This document shows positions 1 through 6,291 of a stretch of DNA of 6,311 bases, in pieces. The translations under genes and the position numbers were made by a program. The first letter of the stretch is position 1. Every line of letters starts with the position of its first letter. Source of the DNA: Syntrophaceae bacterium UBA4778 (GTDB lineage Bacteria > Desulfobacterota > Syntrophia > Syntrophales > UBA4778); the NCBI GenBank assembly GCA_002403175.1, contig DHHG01000079.1, positions 1 through 6,311 of the forward strand, written 5' to 3'. The notes beneath the pieces were generated by a model, which saw nothing but the letters and a program-made list of their open reading frames with translations, had not been told where the DNA came from and searched no databases.

Positions 1-29
1 TTGAAGATCAGTCCATCGGGGACATTCCT

Positions 30-893
30 GTGAAAAAAGAAAAATCCTTCAATAACATGCAGCAGGATTTTGCTTTCAATGCGGGATTCGGTCTAGGGGG
101 GCAAATGGTTGGAGGCGGTCCACAGGCTCAGGCGGGCATTGAAAGAGCAAAGCTGCAGAAAGCCAAAATGGAAGGGGTTGAAATCATCACTCCTGTCAGC
201 CTGGCAGATATTCCTTTTGAGCCGGACGTCAATTATATTACCGAAGCTTTGCGCCTGGCCAATTTTTCCTTGAAAGGCGGAAAAGCAAACAAGGCTGAAA
301 TCGGCGGCAGCGCCGGGTTTCAGATAGCTTCCGGTACTGCTCTGGGGCAGATCGGCAATAAATCGGTGACCGGAACGGAAGGCGAAGGCTTGGTTGTAGC
401 CTATAAACTCCATACCATTAACAAAAAAACCTTTACCCAAACGGATTCAGGAGCGATCTCCCTGGGACTCGATAAAATAACCGATGTTCCCAAATCTAAT
501 CTCTTCGTCAAAGCCAGACTTCAGAATATAGAGGCGGGCTCAAAGAAATCGCTTCCGCGAAATCTCATCTGGGCATGTGAACGAGCAGAAGCAAAAAGCC
601 GCGACATGGTCGCAGCCTGGATAATAGACCTGAAATCAGCGGACCCCAAAAGAAAATCCCTGGCAATCGCCTTCCCAGCCTATCCTCAAATCGAGGATTG
701 CGCCAATTACAGCGGCACTATTTACTCCAGGATCGATCCGGCAACGGATAAGATTCATCGACAGAAGGTTACAATTTCCATTCTGGAAGCAGAGGTTACC
801 GATACCTTAAAACCGGACAAATGGACAGCCAGAATTTCCATTTTGGATGAGTCCTTCAAAATCAAACCTGTCGATCCGAGTGATGTGAAATAA
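30..893 (+). CDS. Hypothetical protein with glycine-rich N-terminus, possibly 5'-truncated
   Basis: I do not recognise this 287-residue protein and assign no function. The N-terminus is polar and basic. A glycine-rich, mildly hydrophobic patch follows at about residues 15-30 (GFGLGG, then VGGG), then a short Lys/Ala-rich, probably helical stretch (about 38-48). The rest, from about residue 50, reads as a soluble, mostly beta-rich domain with many Ile/Val/Thr alternations and only two cysteines (C183, C224). There is no clear signal peptide or transmembrane helix. The chosen start is GTG at 30, with a weak purine run (GGGGA, 18-22) seven bases upstream. An in-frame ATG at 57 has no ribosome-binding site. 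The frame stays open from GTG back to the window edge (codons reading EDQSIGDIP), so the true start may lie outside the window. Coding is supported by length, amino-acid composition and the strong terminator just downstream. It appears to end its own transcription unit, separate from the ABC gene. Confidence 0.7.
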   Translation: MKKEKSFNNMQQDFAFNAGFGLGGQMVGGGPQAQAGIERAKLQKAKMEGVEIITPVSLADIPFEPDVNYITEALRLANFSLKGGKANKAEIGGSAGFQIASGTALGQIGNKSVTGTEGEGLVVAYKLHTINKKTFTQTDSGAISLGLDKITDVPKSNLFVKARLQNIEAGSKKSLPRNLIWACERAEAKSRDMVAAWIIDLKSADPKRKSLAIAFPAYPQIEDCANYSGTIYSRIDPATDKIHRQKVTISILEAEVTDTLKPDKWTARISILDESFKIKPVDPSDVK

Positions 894-896
894 ACC

Positions 897-916
897 GGAT
901 CTCCAGCAGCAGATCC
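897..916 (+). other. Short hairpin directly after the stop codon
   Basis: A perfect 6-bp inverted repeat, GGATCT (897-902) and AGATCC (911-916), is separated by an 8-base loop. It starts three bases after the TAA stop of the first gene and sits two bases before the main terminator stem. It has no T-tract of its own. It may help transcript 3'-end stability or pausing; that role is inferred. Confidence 0.45.
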
Positions 917-918
917 AT

Positions 919-950
919 GGGGGGTGTGGTCCAACCCCCCTTTTTCTTTT
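919..950 (+). terminator. Rho-independent terminator of the first gene
   Basis: The stem GGGGGGT (919-925) pairs with ACCCCCC (934-940) across an 8-base loop. It is followed at once by TTTTTCTTTT (941-950). This is a textbook intrinsic terminator for plus-strand transcription. It separates the unknown gene from the ABC exporter. The opposite strand has no comparable T-tract, so it looks one-directional. Confidence 0.9.
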
Positions 951-1025
951 CCTTTTGCATATTGGTTTCTCTAATACAACGCCTCTGTATCTCAATACCT
1001 GTAAGGTTTGTAGAACAATTTCCTG

Positions 1026-1052
1026 TTGACATATCCGCCCATGCGCGATAAG
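1026..1052 (+). promoter_or_regulatory. Candidate sigma-70 promoter for the ABC exporter
   Basis: A perfect -35 hexamer TTGACA lies at 1026-1031. The best -10 match is GATAAG (1047-1052, four of six) at a short 15-bp spacing. TAAGAG (1049-1054) gives 17-bp spacing but only three matches. A start near 1058-1062 would leave a leader of about 25 bases containing the GGAG ribosome-binding site at 1070-1073. The placement after the upstream terminator is logical. The exact -10 is uncertain. Confidence 0.45.
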
Positions 1053-1083
1053 AGCGTGCCCAGACTTTCGGAGCGGGTAGATT

Positions 1084-2892
1084 ATGTTTTACCGTGATGC
1101 ACTTGTGCGCTTTCGCCGCGCAGGCCTTTTTATAAAATGTTTTAACCACATAATAGTCGCCATCCTGGGGCTTGCATTTGCAGTGGCCGGTCTGAATGCC
1201 CTCGAACCCCTGATATTGAAGTACCTCTTTGATAGGATCGAAGGGGATCTGAACGCACGAGCGTTGGTTGTGGGGCTTTCAGCACTGGGGGGAATTGCAT
1301 TGGTACGCGAGGCAGCCGCAGCCCTTACCAATTGGCTAACCTGGCGCACACGGCTTAAAATTCATTACCGGATTCTGGAGGCCTCCGTCGGACGTCTTCA
1401 GAAACTTCCGATCAGCTATCACCGAAATGAAACCGTGGGGGCTATTATGACCCGCCTTGACCGCGGAATTCAGGGTTTTCTGGGCGCGGTAAGCGAGATT
1501 GCCTTCAACGCCCTCCCCGCATTCATTTATCTCGGGATCGCCCTATCCATCATGACCCGGTTAAACGTTCCCCTCACGTTGATTGTCCTTGTATTTGCGC
1601 CCTGCCCAGTTCTGGTAACCATGCTGGCCACCCCGGAAAATATCCGACGTGAGCGCACATTGCTCGAAATGTGGACACGGATCTATTCCCGTTTCAATGA
1701 GGTCCTCTCCGGGATTGTCACTGTTAAAAGCTTTGCAATGGAAGATGCCGAGAAACAGCGTTTTCTCCGCGGAGTCGAAGCAGCCAACGAGGTCGTTGTC
1801 CGGGGAGTCGGAATTGATACCGGTGTAGGCGCTGCTCACAATCTGATAACGGCACTGGCCAGAATTGCCGCCATCGCAGCGGGAGGGTGGCTGGTGATGA
1901 AAGGAGAGATCACGCTCGGCACACTGGTTGCTTTTCTGGGGTACCTGGGCGGCCTTTTCGGACCCGTACAGGGAATCAGTAATGTCTTGAAAACAATACG
2001 GACCGCATCCGTATCGCTCGAAACGATTCTGTCCATTCTGGATGCGCCCGATCACCTCAAAGACAAACCGGATGCGAAGGACCATACCATCGTAGATGGT
2101 TCCGTTCGGATTGACAACGTTTCCTTTTCATACTCACCCAGCCAGAAACCAATTCTGGACCGAATCAATCTGACAATCAAACCGGGGGAAGTGGTCGCCC
2201 TCGTGGGGCCGAGCGGGACTGGTAAATCTACTTTGATGACATTGATTCAGAGGCTGTACGATCCCGTTCAGGGTCGAATATTAATCGACGGTGTGGACGT
2301 GAAGGATTTCAAGCAGGACGCCCTGCGGCGTCAGATCGGTGTTGTCCTGCAGGATGCGCTTCTGTTTAACGACACGGTTCGGAACAATATCGCCTATGGC
2401 CATCCGACCGCACCGATTTCCGAAATCGTCCGCGTTGCAAAAATTGCGAATGCCCATGAGCTCATACTCAAACTTCCGGAACAGTATGAAACCCTTTTGG
2501 GCGAGAGGGGAAACAGACTCTCCGTCGGCGAGAGACAACGTATCGCGATCGCCAGGGCCATTCTGAAGGACCCTCCGATTCTCATTCTGGACGAGGCAAC
2601 CTCGGCACTGGATGCAAGGACGGAAGCTCTGGTTCAGGAAGCACTCGAAAATCTCGTCCGGGGCCGTACTACTTTCATCATCGCCCATCGTCTGAGCACG
2701 GTAATTTCTGCCGACCGCATTCTGGTCCTGAAAGACGGTAAAATCATCGAAGAAGGAAGACATCAGAAGTTGATGGCCCGAGGGGGATATTACGCATCTC
2801 TCGTTATGCAACAGACCCGAGGTTTGCTTTATGAGAACCATAGCCAAATCAGCACCAATACCGAAAGAAAGGAGAAAAATGCCGCATTCTAA
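1084..2892 (+). CDS. ABC transporter, fused permease and ATPase (type I exporter half-transporter)
   Basis: This 602-aa inner-membrane half-transporter is expected to work as a homodimer, using ATP to export or flip a hydrophobic or amphipathic substrate (MsbA/HlyB/Atm1-like fold). The substrate cannot be read from the sequence. The membrane domain covers about residues 20-320, with likely helices near 22-44, 60-80, 135-157, 162-182, 250-272 and 277-297. In the ATPase domain are an A-loop Tyr350, Walker A GPSGTGKST (375-383, Lys381), Q-loop Gln423, signature LSVGERQR (479-486), Walker B ILILDE (499-504) with catalytic Glu504, D-loop SALD (507-510) and H-loop His535. All catalytic parts are present. 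The signature departs from LSGGQ at two positions. The ATG at 1084 has GGAG ten bases upstream (1070-1073), and an in-frame stop lies just upstream at 1078. Length is normal for the family. The C-terminal tail (about 575-602) is polar and overlaps a small ORF. No accessory outer-membrane or adaptor gene is adjacent. Confidence 0.95.
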   Translation: MFYRDALVRFRRAGLFIKCFNHIIVAILGLAFAVAGLNALEPLILKYLFDRIEGDLNARALVVGLSALGGIALVREAAAALTNWLTWRTRLKIHYRILEASVGRLQKLPISYHRNETVGAIMTRLDRGIQGFLGAVSEIAFNALPAFIYLGIALSIMTRLNVPLTLIVLVFAPCPVLVTMLATPENIRRERTLLEMWTRIYSRFNEVLSGIVTVKSFAMEDAEKQRFLRGVEAANEVVVRGVGIDTGVGAAHNLITALARIAAIAAGGWLVMKGEITLGTLVAFLGYLGGLFGPVQGISNVLKTIRTASVSLETILSILDAPDHLKDKPDAKDHTIVDGSVRIDNVSFSYSPSQKPILDRINLTIKPGEVVALVGPSGTGKSTLMTLIQRLYDPVQGRILIDGVDVKDFKQDALRRQIGVVLQDALLFNDTVRNNIAYGHPTAPISEIVRVAKIANAHELILKLPEQYETLLGERGNRLSVGERQRIAIARAILKDPPILILDEATSALDARTEALVQEALENLVRGRTTFIIAHRLSTVISADRILVLKDGKIIEEGRHQKLMARGGYYASLVMQQTRGLLYENHSQISTNTERKEKNAAF

Positions 2893-2923
2893 TCAGAAAT
2901 GCCGGAAAGACCAGCCCTCCTGA
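2879..2923 (+). CDS. Possible 14-aa ORF overlapping the ABC gene end
   Basis: ATG 2879 is preceded by a near-consensus AAAGGAG (2868-2874) at a short four-base spacing. It overlaps the last codons of the ABC gene in another frame (+2 relative to it). The product would be MPHSNQKCRKDQPS, ending at TGA 2921-2923. Reading through that TGA gives 20 more codons (EIFDLQDYEKQDSLALTVVS) to a second TGA at 2984-2986. The peptide is not recognised. It may be a leader peptide, the start of a decayed downstream gene, a recoded gene, or no gene at all: the purine-rich tail of the ABC gene could make the ribosome-binding site look real by chance. The strongest support is the ribosome-binding site alone. 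Confidence 0.25.
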   Translation: MPHSNQKCRKDQPS

Positions 2924-2943
2924 GAAATCTTCGATCTTCAGGA
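2918..2943 (+). other. Hairpin enclosing the small ORF's UGA
   Basis: A perfect inverted repeat, TCCTGA (2918-2923) and TCAGGA (2938-2943), can extend by one G-U pair. It contains a small inner ATC/GAT stem. There is no T-tract after it, so it is not a normal terminator. It could protect the 3' end of the ABC transcript. The UGA of the 14-codon ORF lies in its 5' arm. Confidence 0.4.
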
Positions 2944-3087
2944 CTATGAAAAACAGGATTCGCTCGCTTTAACCGTAGTGAGTTGAGGGATGCACACCCC
3001 TGCCGATTCAGGATATTTCAAAGATACCCATTGTATTTTATGGCCCGATAGAATAAATAAGGGTGAAATTAGGATTCGTGTATCGCT

Positions 3088-3111
3088 GATCTGTATTTTT
3101 AAGATCTGCAT
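3088..3111 (+). repeat. GATCTGyAT direct repeat upstream of dsbC
   Basis: GATCTGTAT (3088-3096) and GATCTGCAT (3103-3111) match at eight of nine bases, with starts 15 bp apart. The same stretch can be read as an inverted repeat GATCT/AGATC (3088-3092 and 3102-3106). It lies about 35-60 bases before the dsbC start. It could be a regulator binding site; no family is suggested by the sequence and chance is possible. Confidence 0.3.
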
Positions 3112-3122
3112 CACTCAGGCGT

Positions 3123-3135
3123 TTTACGACGTAAA
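3123..3135 (+). promoter_or_regulatory. Perfect palindrome touching the dsbC ribosome-binding site
   Basis: TTTACG-A-CGTAAA is a perfect 6-1-6 inverted repeat. Its last three bases are the first three of the ribosome-binding site AAAGGA (3133-3138), which lies eight bases before the dsbC ATG. As RNA it could form only a small, weak hairpin. As DNA it could be an operator half-site pair. The function is inferred only from position and symmetry. Confidence 0.3.
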
Positions 3136-3146
3136 GGAATGACGAA

Positions 3147-3845
3147 ATGAAAACCAAATGCTTTATTTTTAGTATTTTTTTACTGACATTTTCAGCATTG
3201 CCTTCTTGGGCCGCCACCCCGGAAAACATGTTCAAAAAAGACTTCCCCAATGTAAAATTCCAGACTTTCAAATCTTCGCAGGTACCCGGGATTTATGAAA
3301 TCGTGGTAGATGGCCGCGTAATTTATTATTCTCCGGCCGCAAACAGCATTATTCTGGGCCAGATCATTTCCAAAGATGGGAAAAATTATACCAAAGACAA
3401 GGAGCTGGAGCTTCTTAGCGCCAAGCTCAAGGAATTGCCCCTTGATAAAGCATTGAAATTCGGGGAGGGAAAAAACACGGTCATCGAATTTACGGATCCG
3501 GATTGTCCCTATTGTCGACAGGCAGAAGAGTTCCTGAGTTCCAGATCGGATATTACCAAGTACGTTTTCTTCGTGCCTTTGCCGTCTCATACGGACTCTG
3601 TTCCCAAAATCCGCTATATCTTCTGCTCGCAGGACAAGAAAAAGGCCTTTGATGAAGCCATGGGCGGGAAGCTGGATGAGATGAAATTCGAAACATGTTC
3701 CGATCCGAAGGTGGATGAGTTGTTAAAAAGCCACGAGCAAATTGCGGAGAAAATGAACATCACGGCAACCCCGATGTTCTTCATTAACGGAGTACCTGTC
3801 CGGGGGGCCGATATTCAGGCGATGGAAAAGTTATTAACCAAGTAA
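3147..3845 (+). CDS. dsbC: Periplasmic thiol:disulfide isomerase, DsbC/DsbG family
   Basis: This 232-aa protein is predicted to reshuffle wrong disulfide bonds in secreted proteins in the periplasm, and in known family members it is kept reduced by DsbD. Residues 1-22 form a signal peptide: basic start, hydrophobic core, SWA before a likely cut after Ala22. Residues from about 23 to 85 match the small dimerisation region of DsbC, followed by a linker helix and a thioredoxin-fold domain. The active site is CPYC (Cys120-Cys123) in the context DPDCPYC. The cis-proline is Pro209 in TATP. Cys160 and Cys184 fit the structural disulfide pair of E. coli DsbC. The E. coli enzyme has CGYC, so Pro replaces Gly here, which may alter redox potential. 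The ATG has AAAGGA eight bases upstream, and a strong terminator follows. No dsbD is in the window. DsbC is preferred over DsbG because of overall size and the second cysteine pair. Confidence 0.92.
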   Translation: MKTKCFIFSIFLLTFSALPSWAATPENMFKKDFPNVKFQTFKSSQVPGIYEIVVDGRVIYYSPAANSIILGQIISKDGKNYTKDKELELLSAKLKELPLDKALKFGEGKNTVIEFTDPDCPYCRQAEEFLSSRSDITKYVFFVPLPSHTDSVPKIRYIFCSQDKKKAFDEAMGGKLDEMKFETCSDPKVDELLKSHEQIAEKMNITATPMFFINGVPVRGADIQAMEKLLTK

Positions 3846-3865
3846 ATCTCGATTGTGCACTCATA

Positions 3866-3890
3866 GGGGGGCAACGCCCCCCTTTATTTT
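3866..3890 (+). terminator. Rho-independent terminator of dsbC
   Basis: GGGGGGC (3866-3872) pairs with GCCCCCC (3876-3882) around a three-base AAC loop, followed by TTTATTTT. The stem begins 20 bases after the dsbC stop. The minus strand lacks a T-run on the other side, so it should stop plus-strand transcription before the convergent rlmN gene. Confidence 0.9.
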
Positions 3891-3901
3891 ATACCGGTAA
3901 A

Positions 3902-3933
3902 TTCCCTCTAATCTGACCTGTCTTGGCAGGGAA
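3902..3933. repeat. Inverted repeat between the convergent genes
   Basis: TTCCCT (3902-3907) and AGGGAA (3928-3933) form a perfect 6-bp inverted repeat with a 20-base spacer. A competing inner pairing CCTG/CAGG (3917-3920 and 3927-3930) is possible. It has no clear T-tract on either strand. It may contribute to 3'-end formation between dsbC and rlmN, but this is weak. Confidence 0.25.
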
Positions 3934-3954
3934 CCTAACTATCTTTTCCCGGTT

Positions 3955-4000
3955 TCAAAACTGATTCAAGGAAAAGCCTCTCTCTTTTAAGAGCTGAATC
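3955..4000 (-). terminator. Weak candidate terminator for icd-rlmN
   Basis: Read on the minus strand, GATTCA (4000-3995) and TGAATC (3968-3963) pair. An inner AGCTCT/AGAGGCT stem with one bulge shares part of the arm. A short run of four T follows (3959-3956). It lies about 45 bases after the rlmN stop. The T-run is short and the loop structure ambiguous, so the transcript may instead end by another mechanism. Confidence 0.25.
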
Positions 4001-4002
4001 CG

Positions 4003-4025
4003 GCAGCGAGCGCATTCCCCGCTGC
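4003..4025 (-). other. Hairpin shortly after the rlmN stop
   Basis: GCAGCG (4003-4008) and CGCTGC (4020-4025) form a 6-bp GC-rich stem with an 11-base loop, about 18 bases past the rlmN stop codon. No T-tract follows on the minus strand. It could stabilise the 3' end of the icd-rlmN message. Confidence 0.35.
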
Positions 4026-4043
4026 TTATCCGTAAAGCGTTTT

Positions 4044-5105
4044 TCAGGCATCCGCTTCTCCGCTGAGCTGGCCGCAGGCCGCCAGTATATCGCGTCCCTT
4101 GCTCGCCCTCTGAACCGCCGTGTAGTTATGCTTAACGAGCACATTGCGGAAGGCTTCGATCGTTTCCTGGCTCGGCGACTTGAAAGGCGAGCCGGGATGC
4201 TCATTGAAGGCGATCAGGTTTATTTTACAGCGAACCCCGCGCAAGAGCTTCGCCAGTTTTTCCGCATCATTTGGAGACGCATTGACCTGATCGATCAAAA
4301 TATACTCAAAGGTGATTCGGCGGCGGCGGGGCATCTCGTAACCCTGGCAGGCCTTGATCAAAGGTTCAATCGGATACTTCTTATTGATAGGCATCAGCAG
4401 ACTTCGCGCTCGGTCATCCGCCGCATTCAAAGATACAGCCAGATTGACACAAACATCTTTTCCCAGCTTTTCGATCATGGGAACCACGCCGCAGGTGGAC
4501 AGCGTGATCTTTCTTCCGGAAAAGGAGAGGCCCAGATCGCAAGACATGATCTCAATCGCTTTCAGGACATGGGCATAATTATCGAGCGGCTCCCCCATGC
4601 CCATGATAACGATATTGCCGATCTCTTTCCCTTCGGGAAGAGTCTTTCTCAGTAAGGTAATCTGATCGGTAATTTCGGAAGGCATCAGATTTCGTTTGAA
4701 TCCCTGTTTTCCGGTCAGGCAGAATGCGCACCCCATGCGGCACCCGACCTGAGTGGATATGCAGAGCGTGGGATGGCTCTTTCCCGGGATGAGAACGCTT
4801 TCAATATGCCGGTTATCGGAAAGCCGGAAGAGAATCTTTTGAGTCCCATCCGAGGCCTTTTGAATCTTTACGATTTCCAGAGTGCTGATAGCGGCGATCT
4901 CCTCCAGATTCTGACGGAATTCCTTGGAAAGGTTCGTCATATCCGAAATGGAGGAAACGCCTTGCTGATAGAGCCATTTCATAATCTGTCCGGCCCGGAA
5001 TTTCTCCTTTCCCAGAGAGGAAATGAGATTCTCCAGGTCGGACAGCGATAAATCCTTCAGATTGATCTTATTGAAATTTCTTGCGCAGGTTTTCTGCAAT
5101 TGCAT
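4044..5105 (-). CDS. rlmN: 23S rRNA (adenine2503-C2)/tRNA (adenine37-C2) methyltransferase RlmN
   Basis: This 353-aa cytoplasmic radical SAM enzyme is predicted to methylate C2 of A2503 in 23S rRNA and of A37 in some tRNAs, tuning translational accuracy. The N-terminal helical accessory domain spans about residues 15-75 ([16 protein letters not shown] is typical). The 4Fe-4S cluster motif CRMGCAFC has Cys122, Cys126 and Cys129. The [11 protein letters not shown]-binding motif is at 169-176. Cys115 in TLC and Cys344 in AACGQL match the two catalytic cysteines of E. coli RlmN (Cys118 and methyl-carrying Cys355). The AACGQL context favours RlmN; Cfr, which methylates C8, is a close relative but less likely in this housekeeping setting. 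ATG 5105 lies inside the icd coding region, with AGAGG nine bases upstream. An in-frame TTG at 5099 is the only near alternative, so the N-terminus is about 10 residues longer than usual before the conserved region. It is the second gene of the icd-rlmN unit. Confidence 0.96.
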   Translation of the reverse strand: MQLQKTCARNFNKINLKDLSLSDLENLISSLGKEKFRAGQIMKWLYQQGVSSISDMTNLSKEFRQNLEEIAAISTLEIVKIQKASDGTQKILFRLSDNRHIESVLIPGKSHPTLCISTQVGCRMGCAFCLTGKQGFKRNLMPSEITDQITLLRKTLPEGKEIGNIVIMGMGEPLDNYAHVLKAIEIMSCDLGLSFSGRKITLSTCGVVPMIEKLGKDVCVNLAVSLNAADDRARSLLMPINKKYPIEPLIKACQGYEMPRRRRITFEYILIDQVNASPNDAEKLAKLLRGVRCKINLIAFNEHPGSPFKSPSQETIEAFRNVLVKHNYTAVQRASKGRDILAACGQLSGEADA

Positions 5106-6282
5106 CGATAAAGGCCTCTGTATTGACCTTGCGGTTATTGGGACTCTGGTCCGCTATGGCCAAAAGATCTCCGGTCATTATACCACTCTCAACGGTTTCC
5201 AGAGAGGCCTTTTCCAGCATATCTGCAAATTCAACAACAGCGGGCGTTCCATCCAGTTCACCTCTTTTTCGCAATCCCCCCGTCCAGGCAAAGATCAGTG
5301 CCATGGAATTCGAAGAAGTTTCCTCTCCCTTGATGTGCTTGTAGTAGTGTTTCTGGACCGTGCCATGGGCGGCTTCGTATTCGAAATATCCCTTTGGGGA
5401 AACCAGCACGGAGGTCATCATGGCAAGACTTCCGCATGAGGAGGCGATCATATCGGACATGACGTCTCCATCGTAATTTTTGAGCGCCCAGAGAAGTCCC
5501 CCTTTGGAGCGCATAATCCTCGCCACAGCATCATCGATTAGGGTAAAGAAATATTCAATGCCGGCCTTGTCGAATTGCTCTTTCCAATTTACGAATTCCT
5601 GATCGAAAATGGCCCGGAAGTGGGCATCGTAGATCTTGGAAATCGTATCTTTCGTGCTGAACCATAAATCCATTTTCTGATCGAGAGCCAGACGGAAACA
5701 AGCCTGGGCGAAGCTGCGGATCGAGGCATCGGTATTATGAATCCCCTGTATAATGCCGGGGCCGGCGAAGTCGTGAATCGTAATGCGTTTGGGTTCGCCT
5801 CCCTCCGCAGGTGTGAAGACGAGTTCCGCCTTCCCTGCCCCTGGAATGCGCATCTCGGTATTATCGTAAACGTCGCCATAGGCGTGTCTTCCGATCGTAA
5901 TCGGTTTTTCCCAGCAGGAGACAAAGGGTTTTATATTCTTCACCAGGATCGGCGTTCGGAAAACGGTTCCGTCGAGCATGGAGCGGATCGTCCCGTTGGG
6001 ACTCTTCCACATTTTTTTTAGATTGTATTCCTTGACCCGGTCCTGATTGGCAGTAATGGTAGCGCATTTAATGCCAACACCGTACTTCATATTAGCCCGC
6101 GCGGCATCAACCGTTACCTGGTCATCGGTGTCGTCGCGGTGCTTGATATGAAGATCGTAATAATCGATATCCATCTCCAGGAATGGAAAAAGGAGCTTGT
6201 CTTTAACCATTTTCCACATGACCCTGGTCATCTCGTCGCCGTCCATCTCCACAACAGTCGTTTTCACTTTTATTTTCTGCAT
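5068..6282 (-). CDS. icd: NADP-dependent isocitrate dehydrogenase, eukaryotic-type (type II)
   Basis: This 404-aa homodimeric cytoplasmic enzyme is predicted to convert isocitrate to 2-oxoglutarate and CO2, making NADPH for the TCA cycle or glutamate synthesis. It belongs to the type II branch found in eukaryotes and some bacteria, not the E. coli Icd branch. Length and numbering follow human IDH1 closely. Substrate residues are present: Ser94, Asn96 and Arg100 in SPNGTIR, Arg109, Arg132 in GRHAYGD, Tyr139 and Lys211. Metal-binding aspartates are Asp251, Asp273 and Asp277. The cofactor loop reads [10 protein letters not shown]: Lys311 stands where human IDH1 has Arg314, and His312 matches His315, so NADP use is likely but not proven. 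ATG 6282 is chosen because GGAG (6291-6288) is five bases upstream. The GTG at 6288 overlaps that site and is unlikely. Its 3' end overlaps rlmN by 38 bp. Only 29 bases upstream are visible, so the promoter cannot be judged. Confidence 0.95.
   Translation of the reverse strand: MQKIKVKTTVVEMDGDEMTRVMWKMVKDKLLFPFLEMDIDYYDLHIKHRDDTDDQVTVDAARANMKYGVGIKCATITANQDRVKEYNLKKMWKSPNGTIRSMLDGTVFRTPILVKNIKPFVSCWEKPITIGRHAYGDVYDNTEMRIPGAGKAELVFTPAEGGEPKRITIHDFAGPGIIQGIHNTDASIRSFAQACFRLALDQKMDLWFSTKDTISKIYDAHFRAIFDQEFVNWKEQFDKAGIEYFFTLIDDAVARIMRSKGGLLWALKNYDGDVMSDMIASSCGSLAMMTSVLVSPKGYFEYEAAHGTVQKHYYKHIKGEETSSNSMALIFAWTGGLRKRGELDGTPAVVEFADMLEKASLETVESGIMTGDLLAIADQSPNNRKVNTEAFIDAIAENLRKKFQ
5115..5119 (-). 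promoter_or_regulatory. Ribosome-binding site of rlmN inside icd
   Basis: AGAGG on the minus strand lies nine bases before ATG 5105 and within the icd coding sequence. It supports the early ATG as start and suggests that ribosomes finishing icd help open or re-load at rlmN. Confidence 0.55.
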
Positions 6283-6287
6283 CTTCA

Positions 6288-6291
6288 CTCC
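6288..6291 (-). promoter_or_regulatory. Ribosome-binding site that decides the icd start
   Basis: GGAG on the minus strand is five bases before ATG 6282. An in-frame GTG at 6288 shares a base with this site, which argues for the ATG. Confidence 0.65.

Noticed and set aside
1561..2085. Minus-strand 174-codon reading frame inside the ABC exporter
   Set aside because: It is antisense to the membrane domain of a full-length exporter; a shadow of codon bias.
2899..2949. 16-codon ORF starting at ATG 2899
   Set aside because: It has no ribosome-binding site at useful distance and overlaps the better-initiated ORF at 2879.
3031..3059. Possible sigma-70 promoter for dsbC (TTGTAT, 17-bp gap, TAAATA)
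   Set aside because: Each hexamer matches only about three of six consensus bases in an AT-rich stretch, which is expected by chance; no extended -10 is present.
3038..3271. Minus-strand reading frame of 77 codons across the dsbC start
   Set aside because: It runs antisense over the dsbC leader and signal peptide, has no ribosome-binding site, and its composition fits a shadow of the real gene.
4128..4655. Plus-strand 175-codon reading frame antisense to rlmN
   Set aside because: It lies wholly inside rlmN, whose catalytic motifs are unambiguous; no promoter or ribosome-binding site supports it.
5023..5439. Plus-strand 138-codon reading frame across the icd-rlmN junction
   Set aside because: It is antisense to two clearly real genes and has no recognisable domain.
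6286..6288. GTG as the start of isocitrate dehydrogenase
   Set aside because: It overlaps the GGAG ribosome-binding site; ATG 6282 has correct spacing and the usual N-terminus of the family.
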